DNA of 64,000 nt from Streptomyces sp. NBC_00353 (GTDB taxonomy: Bacteria > Actinomycetota > Actinomycetes > Streptomycetales > Streptomycetaceae): NCBI RefSeq assembly GCF_036108815.1, contig NZ_CP107985.1:9297501-9361500 (forward strand), written 5' to 3'. How positions within the stretch are numbered: position 1 is the stretch's first letter; each line of letters opens with the position of its first letter. The position numbers and the translations under genes are program-made. This document shows, piece by piece, positions 17,880 through 26,632 of this stretch. The notes beneath the pieces are model-generated. The model was not told where the DNA came from and searched no databases. It saw only the letters and a list, made by a program, of their open reading frames with translations.

Positions 17880-18985
17880 CGGGCGCTCCCCAGGGCGGTC
17901 AGTGGGTCGACGGAGGTGATGCGGTGGATGGACAGGCCGGCCCCGAGCGCGCCCAGCGCGATTGTCACGGCGGCGGGAACGAGGGCGGTGGTGGGGGTGA
18001 GGAGGAACGGCACCGCGCTGCCGGCGACCAGGGCGCCGAGGCCGGCGGCGATGCCGGTGCCGATCAGGGTGCCGCCGGCCAGCAGGACAAGGGCCTGGCC
18101 GAGCGCGTCCGTCAGCAGATTGGCGGTGGAGGCGCCCAGAGCCTTGAGGACGGCGACGTCGCCGCTGCGCTGGATGGTCCACACGGTGAAGAAGGCGCCG
18201 ATGACCAGGGCGGAGATCGCGAACAGGAAGCCACGCATCAGTTGCAGGGAGCCGTTTTCGGAGGTGTAGGAGCCGATCGCGGACAGCGAGTCGTCCTTGG
18301 AGACCGTCTTGGTGCCCGCCGCCTGGTCGGCGGCCTTGAGGTCGGTGCCGGAGGTGGTGTTGAGGGCGATGACGGTGGCGGTGGGCCCGTAGGCGGTGCC
18401 CGTGGGAGGTGCGGTCTTCTGCCAGGTGTCGAGGCTGGTCCAGATGACGGGGGTGTGGCTGAAGGAGGCGTCACCGCTCACCGCGGCGACGGTCAGTTTC
18501 TGCCCGGCCAGGGTGATGGTGTCGCCCGCCGCGACGCCCAGGCCGTCAGCGGCGGCGGTCGAGAGGACCACCGCGTGACCGTCGATCTTGTTGCTGTCGG
18601 GGGCGAGCGTGGAGCTGGGCTTCACGCCGAAGGCGGAGACGCCTGTGCTCTTGCTCCCGGCGGTCGCCTTGGTGGTGGTGATGCCCAGCGGTTCGGCGCT
18701 GCTCACGCCGGGCGTCTTGGCCCACTGTTGCCACTGCTTCTCGGTGACGGTGGAGTTCGAGTACGACGGGTCCTCGCCCTCGCCGGGCGCGCCGAAGGTG
18801 ATCTTGTCGGCGGGCAGGGACGTGATCGCGGAGATGTTCTGCCGGCCCAGCCCGGCGGTCAGTCCGGACAGCAGCCCGACCAGCAGGGTGATCAGCACGA
18901 TGACGGTGCCCATCAGGGCGAAGCGCCCTTTGGCGAATTTCAGGTCTCTCCAGGCGACGAACACGGCTTGGACCTGCTCTTTCAT
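17876..18985 (-). CDS. FtsX/MacB-type ABC transporter permease
   Basis: I chose ATG at 18985 (369 residues); an ATG 17 codons upstream is also possible. One N-terminal helix (ALMGTVIVLITLLVGLLSGL), a large extracytoplasmic MacB-PCD-like domain (about 45-240) and three C-terminal helices (FLFAISALVIGAFFTVWTIQ; ALVLLAGGTLIGTGIAAGLG; VPAAVTIALGALGAGLSIHR) define the MacB/FtsX fold. It ends with the conserved RITSVDPLTALGSAR cytoplasmic tail. Such exporters move peptides or lipids mechanically. The kinase/regulator pair starting divergently 150 bp away suggests a sensing-and-export module, for example for cell-envelope-active peptides. Confidence 0.93.
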   Translation of the reverse strand: MKEQVQAVFVAWRDLKFAKGRFALMGTVIVLITLLVGLLSGLTAGLGRQNISAITSLPADKITFGAPGEGEDPSYSNSTVTEKQWQQWAKTPGVSSAEPLGITTTKATAGSKSTGVSAFGVKPSSTLAPDSNKIDGHAVVLSTAAADGLGVAAGDTITLAGQKLTVAAVSGDASFSHTPVIWTSLDTWQKTAPPTGTAYGPTATVIALNTTSGTDLKAADQAAGTKTVSKDDSLSAIGSYTSENGSLQLMRGFLFAISALVIGAFFTVWTIQRSGDVAVLKALGASTANLLTDALGQALVLLAGGTLIGTGIAAGLGALVAGSAVPFLLTPTTALVPAAVTIALGALGAGLSIHRITSVDPLTALGSAR

Positions 18986-19134
18986 GGGCGGAATCGGTAT
19001 GTCCCCACCGTCGCTGCCAATCCCCTCCAGAGGCATCTGGCCCAGGACAGCACTTGGCGCATCGAAAGGCGGCAGACCGGTTGTAACTTTCGATGGAAGC
19101 CGCGCAGAGGTTTTCTCCTTAGGGTGGAAGGACT

Positions 19135-20355
19135 GTGAACACCACCGCCCCCGCCTTGACCCCCACCACCAGAGCCCTGGCCTGGTGCCTGCACCTGCTG
19201 GTCATCGGCCTGCTCGCCCTGGCGGCCGGCCGGGCCGTGGCCGATGGCCGCCCGCACGCCGGGTGGGTCGTCGCCGCGGCCGCGGCATGCGGCCTCGTCT
19301 ACGCGGCCGGCCCGCTGCTGCCACGCGTCAGCCGCTCGCGGTCGGCCGCAGCGCTGTGGCTGGCCGCTGTAGGCACTGTCTGGCTGGTGCTGCTGGCCCT
19401 GTCCGCCGACGGGGTGTGGTTGGCATTCCCGCTGTATTTTCTCGAGCTCCACCTGCTGGCCCGCCGCGCCGGACTGGCCGCCGTGGCGGTCACCGGGCTG
19501 GCCGCCGTCGCAGGCTTCGCCGCGCATCAGGGCACCTTCAGTGCTGCGATGGCGATCGGCCCGGCCCTCGGCGCCGCCGTGGCGGTGGCGGTGGTGTGGG
19601 GGTATCAGGCTCTGTACCTGGAGAGCGAACAACGCCGGCACCTGATCGAGGAGCTCACCGCCACCCGAGCCGATCTGGCTGCCGCCCAGCACACCGCCGG
19701 CGTGCTGTCCGAGCGCGAACGTCTGGCCCGCGAGATCCACGACACTCTGGCCCAGGGCCTCTCCAGCATCCAGCTGCTGCTGCGCGCCGCCGAACGCGCC
19801 CTGCCCGGCACCCCCGAAAGTGCCGCCCGCTACGTCGACCAGGCCCGCCAGGCCGCCGTCGACAACCTTGCCGAGGCCCGCCGCTTCGTCGCCGCCCTCG
19901 GCCCGCCCGCCCTGGAAGGCACCACCCTGGCCGGCGCTCTGGAACGCCTGTGCGCCACCACCAGTGCCCGCCACCGGATCACCGCCCGCTTCCACCTCAC
20001 CGGCGACCCGCTACCGCTGCCGACCGCGCACGAGGTCGCACTTCTGCGCATCACGCAGTCTGCCCTCGGGAACACCGTCCGCCACGCCAAGGCCACCGCA
20101 GCCGAGGTCACCCTCAGCTACCTCGGCGACCACGTCGTCGTCGACATCGTCGACGACGGGCACGGCTTCGATCCCCACCACCTGCCCGTCCCCGACCCGG
20201 AGGCCGGGGGGTTCGGGCTGGCCGCCATGCGCGCCCGCGTCCACGATCTGGGGGGCACCCTCATCATCGAGTCCACTCCAGGTCACGGCACCGCCCTGGC
20301 CGCCCAGCTCCCTCTGACCCCCTCCGCCGAGAACGAGCCCGAGGCCCACCCGTGA
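19135..20355 (+). CDS. NarL/DesK-type sensor histidine kinase
   Basis: GTG at 19135 follows GGTGGAAGG. The 406-residue protein has about six hydrophobic N-terminal helices (residues 15-155) with little extracytoplasmic sequence, a coiled linker, and a HisKA_3 dimerisation box ERLAREIHDTLAQGLSSIQL with phospho-acceptor H202. A HATPase domain follows (LGNTVRHAKATAAEVTL, VDIVDDGHGFDP, GGFGLAAMRARV). It senses within the membrane and phosphorylates the regulator whose start overlaps its stop (GTGA). The divergent exporter is the likely target operon. Confidence 0.95.
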   Translation: MNTTAPALTPTTRALAWCLHLLVIGLLALAAGRAVADGRPHAGWVVAAAAACGLVYAAGPLLPRVSRSRSAAALWLAAVGTVWLVLLALSADGVWLAFPLYFLELHLLARRAGLAAVAVTGLAAVAGFAAHQGTFSAAMAIGPALGAAVAVAVVWGYQALYLESEQRRHLIEELTATRADLAAAQHTAGVLSERERLAREIHDTLAQGLSSIQLLLRAAERALPGTPESAARYVDQARQAAVDNLAEARRFVAALGPPALEGTTLAGALERLCATTSARHRITARFHLTGDPLPLPTAHEVALLRITQSALGNTVRHAKATAAEVTLSYLGDHVVVDIVDDGHGFDPHHLPVPDPEAGGFGLAAMRARVHDLGGTLIIESTPGHGTALAAQLPLTPSAENEPEAHP

Positions 20356-20987
20356 CCGACACCCCCATCCGCCTGCTCCTGGCCGACGACCACCCCGTCG
20401 TGCGCGCAGGGCTGCGCGCCGTGCTGGAGACCGAAGCCGGCATCGAAGTGGTGGCCGAAGCCCCAACCGCCGAGGAAGCCGTCGCCCGCGCCGCCCAGGG
20501 CGACATCGATGTCGTTCTCATGGACCTTCAGTTCGGCAAGGGAATGAACGGTGCCGAGGCCACCGCCGCCATCACCGCACGGCCCCAGGCCCCCCGCGTG
20601 CTGATCGTCACCACCTACGACACCGACGCCGACACCCTCCGCGCCATCGAAGCCGGCGCCACCGGCTACCTCCTCAAGGACGCCCCACCCGAGGACCTGG
20701 CCGCCGCCGTACGCACCGCCGCGGCAGGCCGCACCACACTGGCACCCACCGTCGCGGACCGGCTGATGAACCGACTGCGTACTCCCGGCACCACCCTGAC
20801 CCGGCGCGAGACCGAAGTTCTCGCGCTGGTCGCCGTGGGCCTGTCCAACCAGGCCATCGGCAACCGGCTCCACCTCACCGAAGGGACGGTCAAGTCCCAC
20901 CTGGCCCGTATCTACGTGAAACTCGGCGTCGACTCCCGAACCGCTGCCGTCGCCACCGCCACCGAACTCGGCCTCATCCGGCGATAA
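20352..20987 (+). CDS. NarL-family response regulator
   Basis: The 211-residue protein has a receiver domain with acidic pocket D12-D13, phospho-acceptor D58 (VVLMDLQFG) and conserved K (TGYLLKDA). The C-terminal LuxR-type HTH reads LTRRETEVLALVAVGLSNQA, then GTVKSHLARIYVKLGV. It is translated with the kinase through a 4 bp overlap. It probably activates the divergent ABC exporter and perhaps its own operon. A perfect palindrome GGCGCACCGGTGCGCC at 21007-21022, between this stop and the convergent hydroxylase gene, may be a shared terminator. Confidence 0.95.
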   Translation: MTDTPIRLLLADDHPVVRAGLRAVLETEAGIEVVAEAPTAEEAVARAAQGDIDVVLMDLQFGKGMNGAEATAAITARPQAPRVLIVTTYDTDADTLRAIEAGATGYLLKDAPPEDLAAAVRTAAAGRTTLAPTVADRLMNRLRTPGTTLTRRETEVLALVAVGLSNQAIGNRLHLTEGTVKSHLARIYVKLGVDSRTAAVATATELGLIRR

Positions 20988-21077
20988 GGACCAAGGCAGT
21001 TCGCCCGGCGCACCGGTGCGCCCGCCCGGCCACCCCTCCCTGAGCGCGAACCCGTTCGGTTGTGCGCTCAACGCCCT

Positions 21078-22667
21078 TCACGTCGTTCGCAGGTTTTCCG
21101 ACCCGTTGCGGGCGGGTTCGGCAGCGCCGAACCACCGCTGCGTTGCGGTCCGCAGGGCGTCCAGGTCGGCCGGGTCGGGGCGGTGTGAGGCTGCTGCCCA
21201 TGCCACATAGCAGTCGGGGCGCAGCAGCAGGGCGGTGGCCACAGGGGCGGGGGACTGGGGTTGCGCGATGACGATGTCCACCTGGTCGTGCCACTGTGCG
21301 AGCTCCCCGGCAACCGATGCGTCTTCGGTCATGTCGAGCAGCAGTGGCCGTGCGGTTCTGGTGAGCTCTGCCAGTCGGACCGCCCCGGCCGGGGTGCGCA
21401 GTTCCACGTCCGGCGCGAACCGGCCGACCAGGGGATGTGCGTGGGGGCCGGCCATGTCGTAGCGGATGTCGGTGCCCGCGGTGAGGTCGGCGAGGTGCTG
21501 GACGGTGTTCGGATGGCCGAGGAGTTCGGTGAACAGCTCGCGCAACGCGGTGACGTCGCTGCCCGGGGCAGTCAGCGCGGCCTGTGCCTGGGCGTTGATG
21601 ACCATGCGGTGGGCGGCCTGCCGGCGCTCGGTGTCGTAGCTGTCGAGCAGTTCGGGTGGGGCGCTGCCGTGAATCTCGGCGGCGAGTTTCCAGCCGAGGT
21701 TGACCGCGTCCTGCAGGCCGAGGTTGAGTCCGGGGCCGCCCCCTGATGCATAGACGTGGGCGGCGTCGCCGATCAGGAACACGCGGCGGTCGCGGAATTG
21801 TTCGGCCACTCGGGTGTTGCCGCCCGTCAACCGGCGCAGCACGTGTGGTCCCTCGCCGGTGGGCGGGCTCAGGGGCAGGTCGGCACCGAGTACGCGGCGG
21901 ATGCTCGCCCCGAGTTCGTCGAGGCTCATCGGCGCCTGGGTCTCGGGCTGGTCCCACTCTGTGGTGCTGACAAGTGGCGGGTGGCCGGGGAAGGGCGCGT
22001 AGGAGAACCCTCCGCACTCGGTGCGATGGGGCAGGAACGGCAGGACGGTTCCGTAGCCGGGTAGGTTCAGTGCGCCGGTGGTGGGATCCACCCATGTCGC
22101 CGGAACCGTGGCATGCGCCGTCCGGTTGGTCCTGCGGTCGTAGCTGACGCCGGGGAATCCGATACCGGACAGTTTGCGCGTGATGCTGTGCGCGCCGTCC
22201 GCACCGACGACGTACTGGGCCCGTAGCCGGTAGGTCCCATCCGTTCCCGCGACGTCCACGGTGACCGCCTCGGTGTCCTGCGACAGACCGACGACCTCGT
22301 GTCCTCGCTGGATTTCTACGCCGAGTTCGGTGGCCCGCTCCTCCAGGACCTGCACGATGTGCTGCTGCGGTGCCGGCAGGCCGTAGATCGGGCTCTCCTG
22401 CAGCAGGCTCAGGTTCAGGCCCATCGCGGCGAACATGAAGTAGGCCGAGTTCGGCTGCGGCGGCCCCGGTACGCCGCTGAGACGCTCGTACAGCCCTCGG
22501 CGCTCGACCACCTTCACGACCTGACCCAGCAGACCGTTCGCCTTCGGCTCCGCGCTCGGCGCGGTCAGGCCTTCCAGGACGACCGGCCGGACTCCGGCCA
22601 GGGCCAGTTCACAGGCCAGCATCAGCCCGTTCGGGCCGCCTCCGACGATGACGACATCTGTGACCAC
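21078..22667 (-). CDS. FAD-dependent aromatic-ring hydroxylase (PHBH-type monooxygenase)
   Basis: The start is GTG at 22667 (529 residues); TTG at 22670 is equally possible, both after AAGGGGGA. The N-terminus holds the FAD dinucleotide fold VVIVGGGPNGLMLACELALA, the middle a DG motif (YVVGADGAHSITRKL), and a second FAD motif VFLIGDAAHVYASGGGPGLN. The C-terminal thioredoxin-like extension (ARPLLLDMTEDASVAGELAQ) is typical of the RdmE/polyketide and phenol hydroxylase subgroup. It inserts oxygen into an aromatic substrate with NAD(P)H. The TetR gene 77 bp upstream on the same strand probably controls it. Confidence 0.93.
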   Translation of the reverse strand: MVTDVVIVGGGPNGLMLACELALAGVRPVVLEGLTAPSAEPKANGLLGQVVKVVERRGLYERLSGVPGPPQPNSAYFMFAAMGLNLSLLQESPIYGLPAPQQHIVQVLEERATELGVEIQRGHEVVGLSQDTEAVTVDVAGTDGTYRLRAQYVVGADGAHSITRKLSGIGFPGVSYDRRTNRTAHATVPATWVDPTTGALNLPGYGTVLPFLPHRTECGGFSYAPFPGHPPLVSTTEWDQPETQAPMSLDELGASIRRVLGADLPLSPPTGEGPHVLRRLTGGNTRVAEQFRDRRVFLIGDAAHVYASGGGPGLNLGLQDAVNLGWKLAAEIHGSAPPELLDSYDTERRQAAHRMVINAQAQAALTAPGSDVTALRELFTELLGHPNTVQHLADLTAGTDIRYDMAGPHAHPLVGRFAPDVELRTPAGAVRLAELTRTARPLLLDMTEDASVAGELAQWHDQVDIVIAQPQSPAPVATALLLRPDCYVAWAAASHRPDPADLDALRTATQRWFGAAEPARNGSENLRTT

Positions 22668-22744
22668 CAACGTGTCCCCCTTGTACGGATGGGAAAAGCA
22701 GGGCGGATCGTCCCGGCCGCAGCCGGGCGAGATCGGTTCATTTG

Positions 22745-23374
22745 CTACGGAGCGGGAAGGCCCGCGACGACCTGGTCGAACACCTCGCGCAGCACCAGGG
22801 CGAGCGGGGCGGGCGGATCCGCGCACAGGGAGCGCTCCACGGCCACGGCACTGCCGGCACCGACCACCGCGGCAACCAGCTTCGGGTACACGTCACGGGC
22901 CACGTCGGTACCGGTACGCTCGGCGATCGCCTTGGCCAGCTCCTCCTGTGCGGCTGCGTTCGCCTTGACGACCTCCCCCTGCAGCGCCGGTTCGGCCAGC
23001 ATGAGCCGGAGCCCGTCCGCCCAGCGCTGGTCTCGGGGGGACCCCGCGCCGGAATCGCCTTGCGGCACGAACTGGGCCTGCACGGAGAAGGAGATCGAGT
23101 CCCACAGGGGCTCGGTGACCGGCCGCGCGCGCAGCTCGTCGGCAATCCGCAGCATGCGCTCCAGGTGGCTGGCGGCGATCGCCTCGGCCTTGCTGGAGAA
23201 GTAGTTGCGGAAGGTGCGCACGGACACATTCGCTGCGGCGGCGATGTCCTCCACCGTTACGTTGTCCCACCCGTACTGGACGCACAAGCGGATCGTGGCC
23301 TGACTCAGCGCGACCCGGGTCTCCCGCTTCTTGCGTGCCCGCAGACCGCCGCCGGCGTCGTCTCCTTGTGTCAT
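22745..23374 (-). CDS. TetR/AcrR-family regulator
   Basis: This 209-residue TetR protein starts at ATG 23374; a GTG nine bases upstream is an alternative. The HTH occupies about residues 12-60: LSQATIRLCVQYGWDNVTVE, DIAAAANVSVRTFRNYFSSK. The C-terminal domain ends EVFDQVVAGLPAP. It is first in a likely operon with the FAD hydroxylase and has two inverted repeats immediately upstream of its start. That suggests autorepression relieved by an aromatic or drug-like ligand. The ligand is unknown. Confidence 0.92.
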   Translation of the reverse strand: MTQGDDAGGGLRARKKRETRVALSQATIRLCVQYGWDNVTVEDIAAAANVSVRTFRNYFSSKAEAIAASHLERMLRIADELRARPVTEPLWDSISFSVQAQFVPQGDSGAGSPRDQRWADGLRLMLAEPALQGEVVKANAAAQEELAKAIAERTGTDVARDVYPKLVAAVVGAGSAVAVERSLCADPPAPLALVLREVFDQVVAGLPAP

Positions 23375-23394
23375 GTCGACCACTGTAGAGAAAA

Positions 23395-23426
23395 TTGCCC
23401 AAAGTGCAAGATTGCCAACCTGGCAA
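23395..23426. promoter_or_regulatory. Tandem inverted repeats, likely TetR operator
   Basis: TTGCCAACCTGGCAA at 23412-23426 is a perfect 6+6 inverted repeat. An adjacent weaker TTGC...GCAA repeat lies at 23395-23409. GCAAGATT occurs twice here. They lie 21-52 bases upstream of the TetR start, where an autoregulatory operator would sit. Confidence 0.6.
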
Positions 23427-23835
23427 GATTCTGTCGGCGAACAACACTCGCCGGCCCAGTCGCGCCAGCAAGATCACGCGAAGGACGGGGAGATTCAACT
23501 GAGTCGTCCATGACGAGCGCGGCGTCCTCCGCGAAGCGGCGCCTGGGAGGGAGCGTGAGGAGCGGGCCCAGCCGGTCGATGATTCACGACGCCATCGTCA
23601 GCGAGCACGCCGGGGGAGTCGGCGTCGACGGTCACACATTGCGGCTGCCACCCAAGGTCGACCAACCAGGTCTGAAGCGCTCGTGACAGCCCTTGCGTCA
23701 GTGCTTCCAGTGGTCACGCTGCGGCAGTCGGTGCCGCATCAGGCAATGTTGGCCCTGTTGTGACCACCTGGACAATCTTCCCGAAAGGGGGGATCGCGAT
23801 ACCTGCCGTCTGGCGTCAGGGACAGGCGCCACGAG
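23427..23835. other. Gap between TetR promoter and HAD gene
   Basis: About 400 bp without a recognisable gene. On the minus strand near 23680-23600 one frame (LQTWLVDLGWQPQCVTVDAD) looks like a coding relic of unknown family. Confidence 0.35.
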
Positions 23836-24579
23836 ATGATCATGCCTATGACAGATGTGATCTTCTTCGATCTGGACGGCACCCTGGTCGATCATCGAAG
23901 CGCGGTCTTGGAAACGATCGGCCAGATCGTCCAGGCCGCACCGAACGCGACAGCTCCATCGGAGGAGTTGGTGACGTTGTGGTGGACGCTGGAGGCGCGC
24001 CACATGCGGGAATACCTTGCTGGTCAGTGCTCCTTCGCTGAGCACCACCGACGCAGGCTCCGTTCCTTCCTGCCGATGCTCGGCGAGCCGGTGCCTGAAA
24101 GTCCCGGCCTTCTGGATGCCTGGATCGCCGAGCGCTACCTCACCGTGTTCGAGGAGTCCTGGCGGTGCTATCCCGATGTCCAGCCATGCCTGGAGACCCT
24201 GAAACGGCTTCCCCGAGGACCGCGTCTGGCTGTTCTCACCAACGGGGACCCCGAGCAGCAGCGCGCCAAACTCGCCCGCTTCGGCCTCCTCGAATACTTC
24301 GAAGCCGTCCTGACTCCGACCGAGCTCGGTGCGGCCAAGCCCGTCGCCTACGCCACCGCCTGCCGGCGGATGCGGACGGACCCCGCGGAGGCGGTCAACG
24401 TGGGCGACATGCTGGAAACCGATGTAAACGCAGCAGCCCTCGCCGGTCTCACCGGCATCTGGCTGGACCGCGGCATCGACTTCGTCACCGGTGGACCATC
24501 GCCGACGGCAGACCAGACGGTGCTCCGCATCGAACGGCTCACCGACCTCCCCAACCACCTGTCACGCACGAACGCCTGA
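23836..24579 (+). CDS. HAD-family hydrolase
   Basis: This is a 247-residue haloacid-dehalogenase-like phosphatase. Three in-frame ATGs at 23836, 23842 and 23848 compete; CGAG precedes the first. Motif I is FFDLDGTLVD, motif II LAVLTNGDPEQQ, motif III the lysine in GAAKPVAY, and motif IV VGDMLETDVNAA. A helical cap lies between residues 20 and 100. The family removes phosphate from small metabolites in the cytoplasm; the substrate is unknown. It is monocistronic, followed by an IS630 relic. Confidence 0.9.
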   Translation: MIMPMTDVIFFDLDGTLVDHRSAVLETIGQIVQAAPNATAPSEELVTLWWTLEARHMREYLAGQCSFAEHHRRRLRSFLPMLGEPVPESPGLLDAWIAERYLTVFEESWRCYPDVQPCLETLKRLPRGPRLAVLTNGDPEQQRAKLARFGLLEYFEAVLTPTELGAAKPVAYATACRRMRTDPAEAVNVGDMLETDVNAAALAGLTGIWLDRGIDFVTGGPSPTADQTVLRIERLTDLPNHLSRTNA

Positions 24580-24699
24580 CCGGCTCTCACGGCCGTCGTG
24601 AGCGACCCGGGGCAACGCCTTCCCCGGGGGGCATTCATCGGCTGGTTCCAAGAATCATGGCCAGGTTCCAACTACCGTGGCTCGGCTCAACGAACCACT

Positions 24700-25200
24700 C
24701 AGCCCTTGGCCGTGAGATCGATGATGACGAGGGCCGGCGGCTGCTGCGGATCATCCGCAGGGGCACCGGCTCGGTGGTGACGTGGCGGCGCGCACAGAGG
24801 GTGCTGCGAGGGTGCTGCTGTCTGCCCAGGGCGTGCTCGTGGCGAAGACCGCCGAGGTGACTTTCACCAGCCCGGACCGGGGCCGCGATGTGATCCATGA
24901 CTTCAACACCGACGGCTTCGAGGCGCTCTACCCGAAGTGCAAAGGCGGACGCTCGAGGACCTTCACCCTTCCGGAGCGGCGCGAGATCAAGAAGATCGCC
25001 AAGTCCAAGCCGGCCGGGCACGACCTGCCGTTCCCGATCTGGATCCTGGCCAAGCTGGGTGACTTCCTGGTTGCCGAGGGGGTGGTCGACGACATGAGTC
25101 ACGAGGCCCTTCGGGCCCTGCTCCGCGAAGAGGGCGTCTCCTTTCCGACGTGTGAAGACCTGGAAGGCCACGCCAGGCCGAGCCATTCCGACTGTGCGCG
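24700..25200 (+). mobile_element. IS630-family transposase, N-terminal two-thirds, degraded
   Basis: Pieces of an IS630 transposase read in order across frame changes: LAVRSIDDDEGRRLLRIIRR, TGSVVTWRRAQRVL, VTFTSPDRGRDVIHDFNTDG, FEALYPKCKGGRSRTFTLPE, DLPFPIWILAKLGDFLVAEG, then RALLREEGVSFP. The DDE catalytic half is missing after about 25190. A continuous frame from 24782 to 25240 covers much of it but has lost the true start to a frameshift near 24780. It is non-functional. Confidence 0.8.
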
Positions 25201-25361
25201 ACTGTCTCCTTCATCAGATGTTCGAACAAGCGAGGCCTGACCCGGAACCTGGAGTGTCCCGGACGTCCCCGGCCCTTGACGTCGGTCTTGGGCGGCGCCG
25301 GCCGAGGACAGTTGGTCCAGCTGTCTCACGGCCCTCAGAGTCGCCGAATAGCTCCTTGTCG

Positions 25362-26300
25362 TCAGATGTCGCCCTTACCGAAGCGTGCCAGGCAGTGCCA
25401 AACCTTCTTGAGATCCTGGAGGGCGTAGAGGCCTGTCCGAGCAGCGTCGCCGATGATCCTCGGATCAAGCCGGCCATCAACGGCGATCTCGGTACCGAGG
25501 TCAACGTATTCCTGTCCGCGATAGCTCGGATGGTGTCGCAGTTCATCCACGCTGAGCCGAAAACCTGGATGCCATTCGATCGGGCAGGACAAGCGGCGAG
25601 CTGCGGATTCGATCGCTGTGCTTCGATAGCTGGGATCCAGCACCAGTGCCTCTACATCACGGTCGAACCGAACCGGACCGTGAATCTGTGCCTCGATATG
25701 ACAGTCCAGGGCATCCAAATCCTCGGCCTCGGCCAGTTCGACGAGCGAGCAGTGGGCGGCGACACCAAAGGCGGAAGGCTCGGTGGAGCTGTCGGGGTAG
25801 CAGAACGTGGTGCGTGCAAGAGCCTCAGCGGTGAGCCGGAAATACGAGGAGCCGAACCGCGGCGCGCCGCCGATCGGATCACGACGGTAGTTCAACGCCC
25901 CGTACACGGGACGCTGGTCGGCCGCAGCGTCGTCGTATGCGCCGGCGAAGATATGACTCTCCCAGCGCCACCGATCCCCGCCGGGATGTGCGGTCAGACC
26001 GCCGTTGCTCGTACCTGTCACGAACTGCGAGCGATAGACACCGTCTTCCGCCATCTTGGCCAGGATGGGACGGTTCCCCGCTGGACGATCGGGATGAAAA
26101 TGCATCGTCACCCGTAGGTCGTGAGCAAGTGGTTCTCCCCTGGACGAAGCCGCGACATATCGCAGAGCTCTCTCCTGAAGCGATACAGCAGTGTCAGCAC
26201 GCATGCGTGGAGTGTTACGGACTGCAGGCGCCAACGCACCACAGTTTGAACGGCTCCAGCGCCTTGCGGGCCCATCGGCCCCCGCAGTAACTACGCACAC
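25362..26300 (-). CDS. DUF3626 domain protein
   Basis: The frame encodes up to 312 residues from a GTG at 26300. A later ATG at 26204 (MRADTAVSLQERALRYVAAS) is more in line with family members, so the true start is uncertain. Family landmarks are VTMHFHPDR near the N-terminus, GGLTAHPGGDRWRWESHIFA, RPVYGALNYRRDPIGGAPRF and GSSYFRLT. The conserved His, Arg and Tyr suggest an enzyme, and related proteins have been likened to ADP-ribosyltransferase-like folds, but the activity is unknown. It stands alone and is convergent with the IS630 relic. Confidence 0.8.
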   Translation of the reverse strand: MCVVTAGADGPARRWSRSNCGALAPAVRNTPRMRADTAVSLQERALRYVAASSRGEPLAHDLRVTMHFHPDRPAGNRPILAKMAEDGVYRSQFVTGTSNGGLTAHPGGDRWRWESHIFAGAYDDAAADQRPVYGALNYRRDPIGGAPRFGSSYFRLTAEALARTTFCYPDSSTEPSAFGVAAHCSLVELAEAEDLDALDCHIEAQIHGPVRFDRDVEALVLDPSYRSTAIESAARRLSCPIEWHPGFRLSVDELRHHPSYRGQEYVDLGTEIAVDGRLDPRIIGDAARTGLYALQDLKKVWHCLARFGKGDI

Positions 26301-26632
26301 CGAATAGTGCAGGGCTGGAACACCGCCTGTTCACCAGTACGGCACAACCAACACCGGCCGCCAAGTTGCCGCCTGCATCGGGGTCCTGGGCCCCCTGTCC
26401 TTGCTCGCTGCCTATCCGATCCGCGCCCGCCCGCGGATCGGGCGGAGCACGCCGTACTTGCTCCGCCGACGAGGCGAAAACGATCGCATCGCTCCTGGGA
26501 AGCCCGGGCTAGCACCGGGATTGGCCTCCAGGCCAGGCAGCGGCGACTGGACTGGGCCCGTTCGGTCCGGCCGCACGCGGGGGCTCGCGCGTGGGTCGCC
26601 CGATTGTCAGAGGGGTGCGATGGAATGGCCGC
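26301..26632. other. Gap of about 330 bp, no gene seen
   Basis: It lies between the divergent DUF3626 gene and the 223-residue gene and probably carries both promoters. No repeats or coding relics were recognised. Confidence 0.4.

Noticed and set aside
16977..19138. Long plus-strand frames across the ABC exporter
   Set aside because: They are antisense to the ATPase and permease genes, which have intact Walker motifs and membrane helices.
20974..22095. A 373-residue minus-strand frame
   Set aside because: It is out of frame with the FAD hydroxylase on the same strand and is proline/arginine-rich without motifs.
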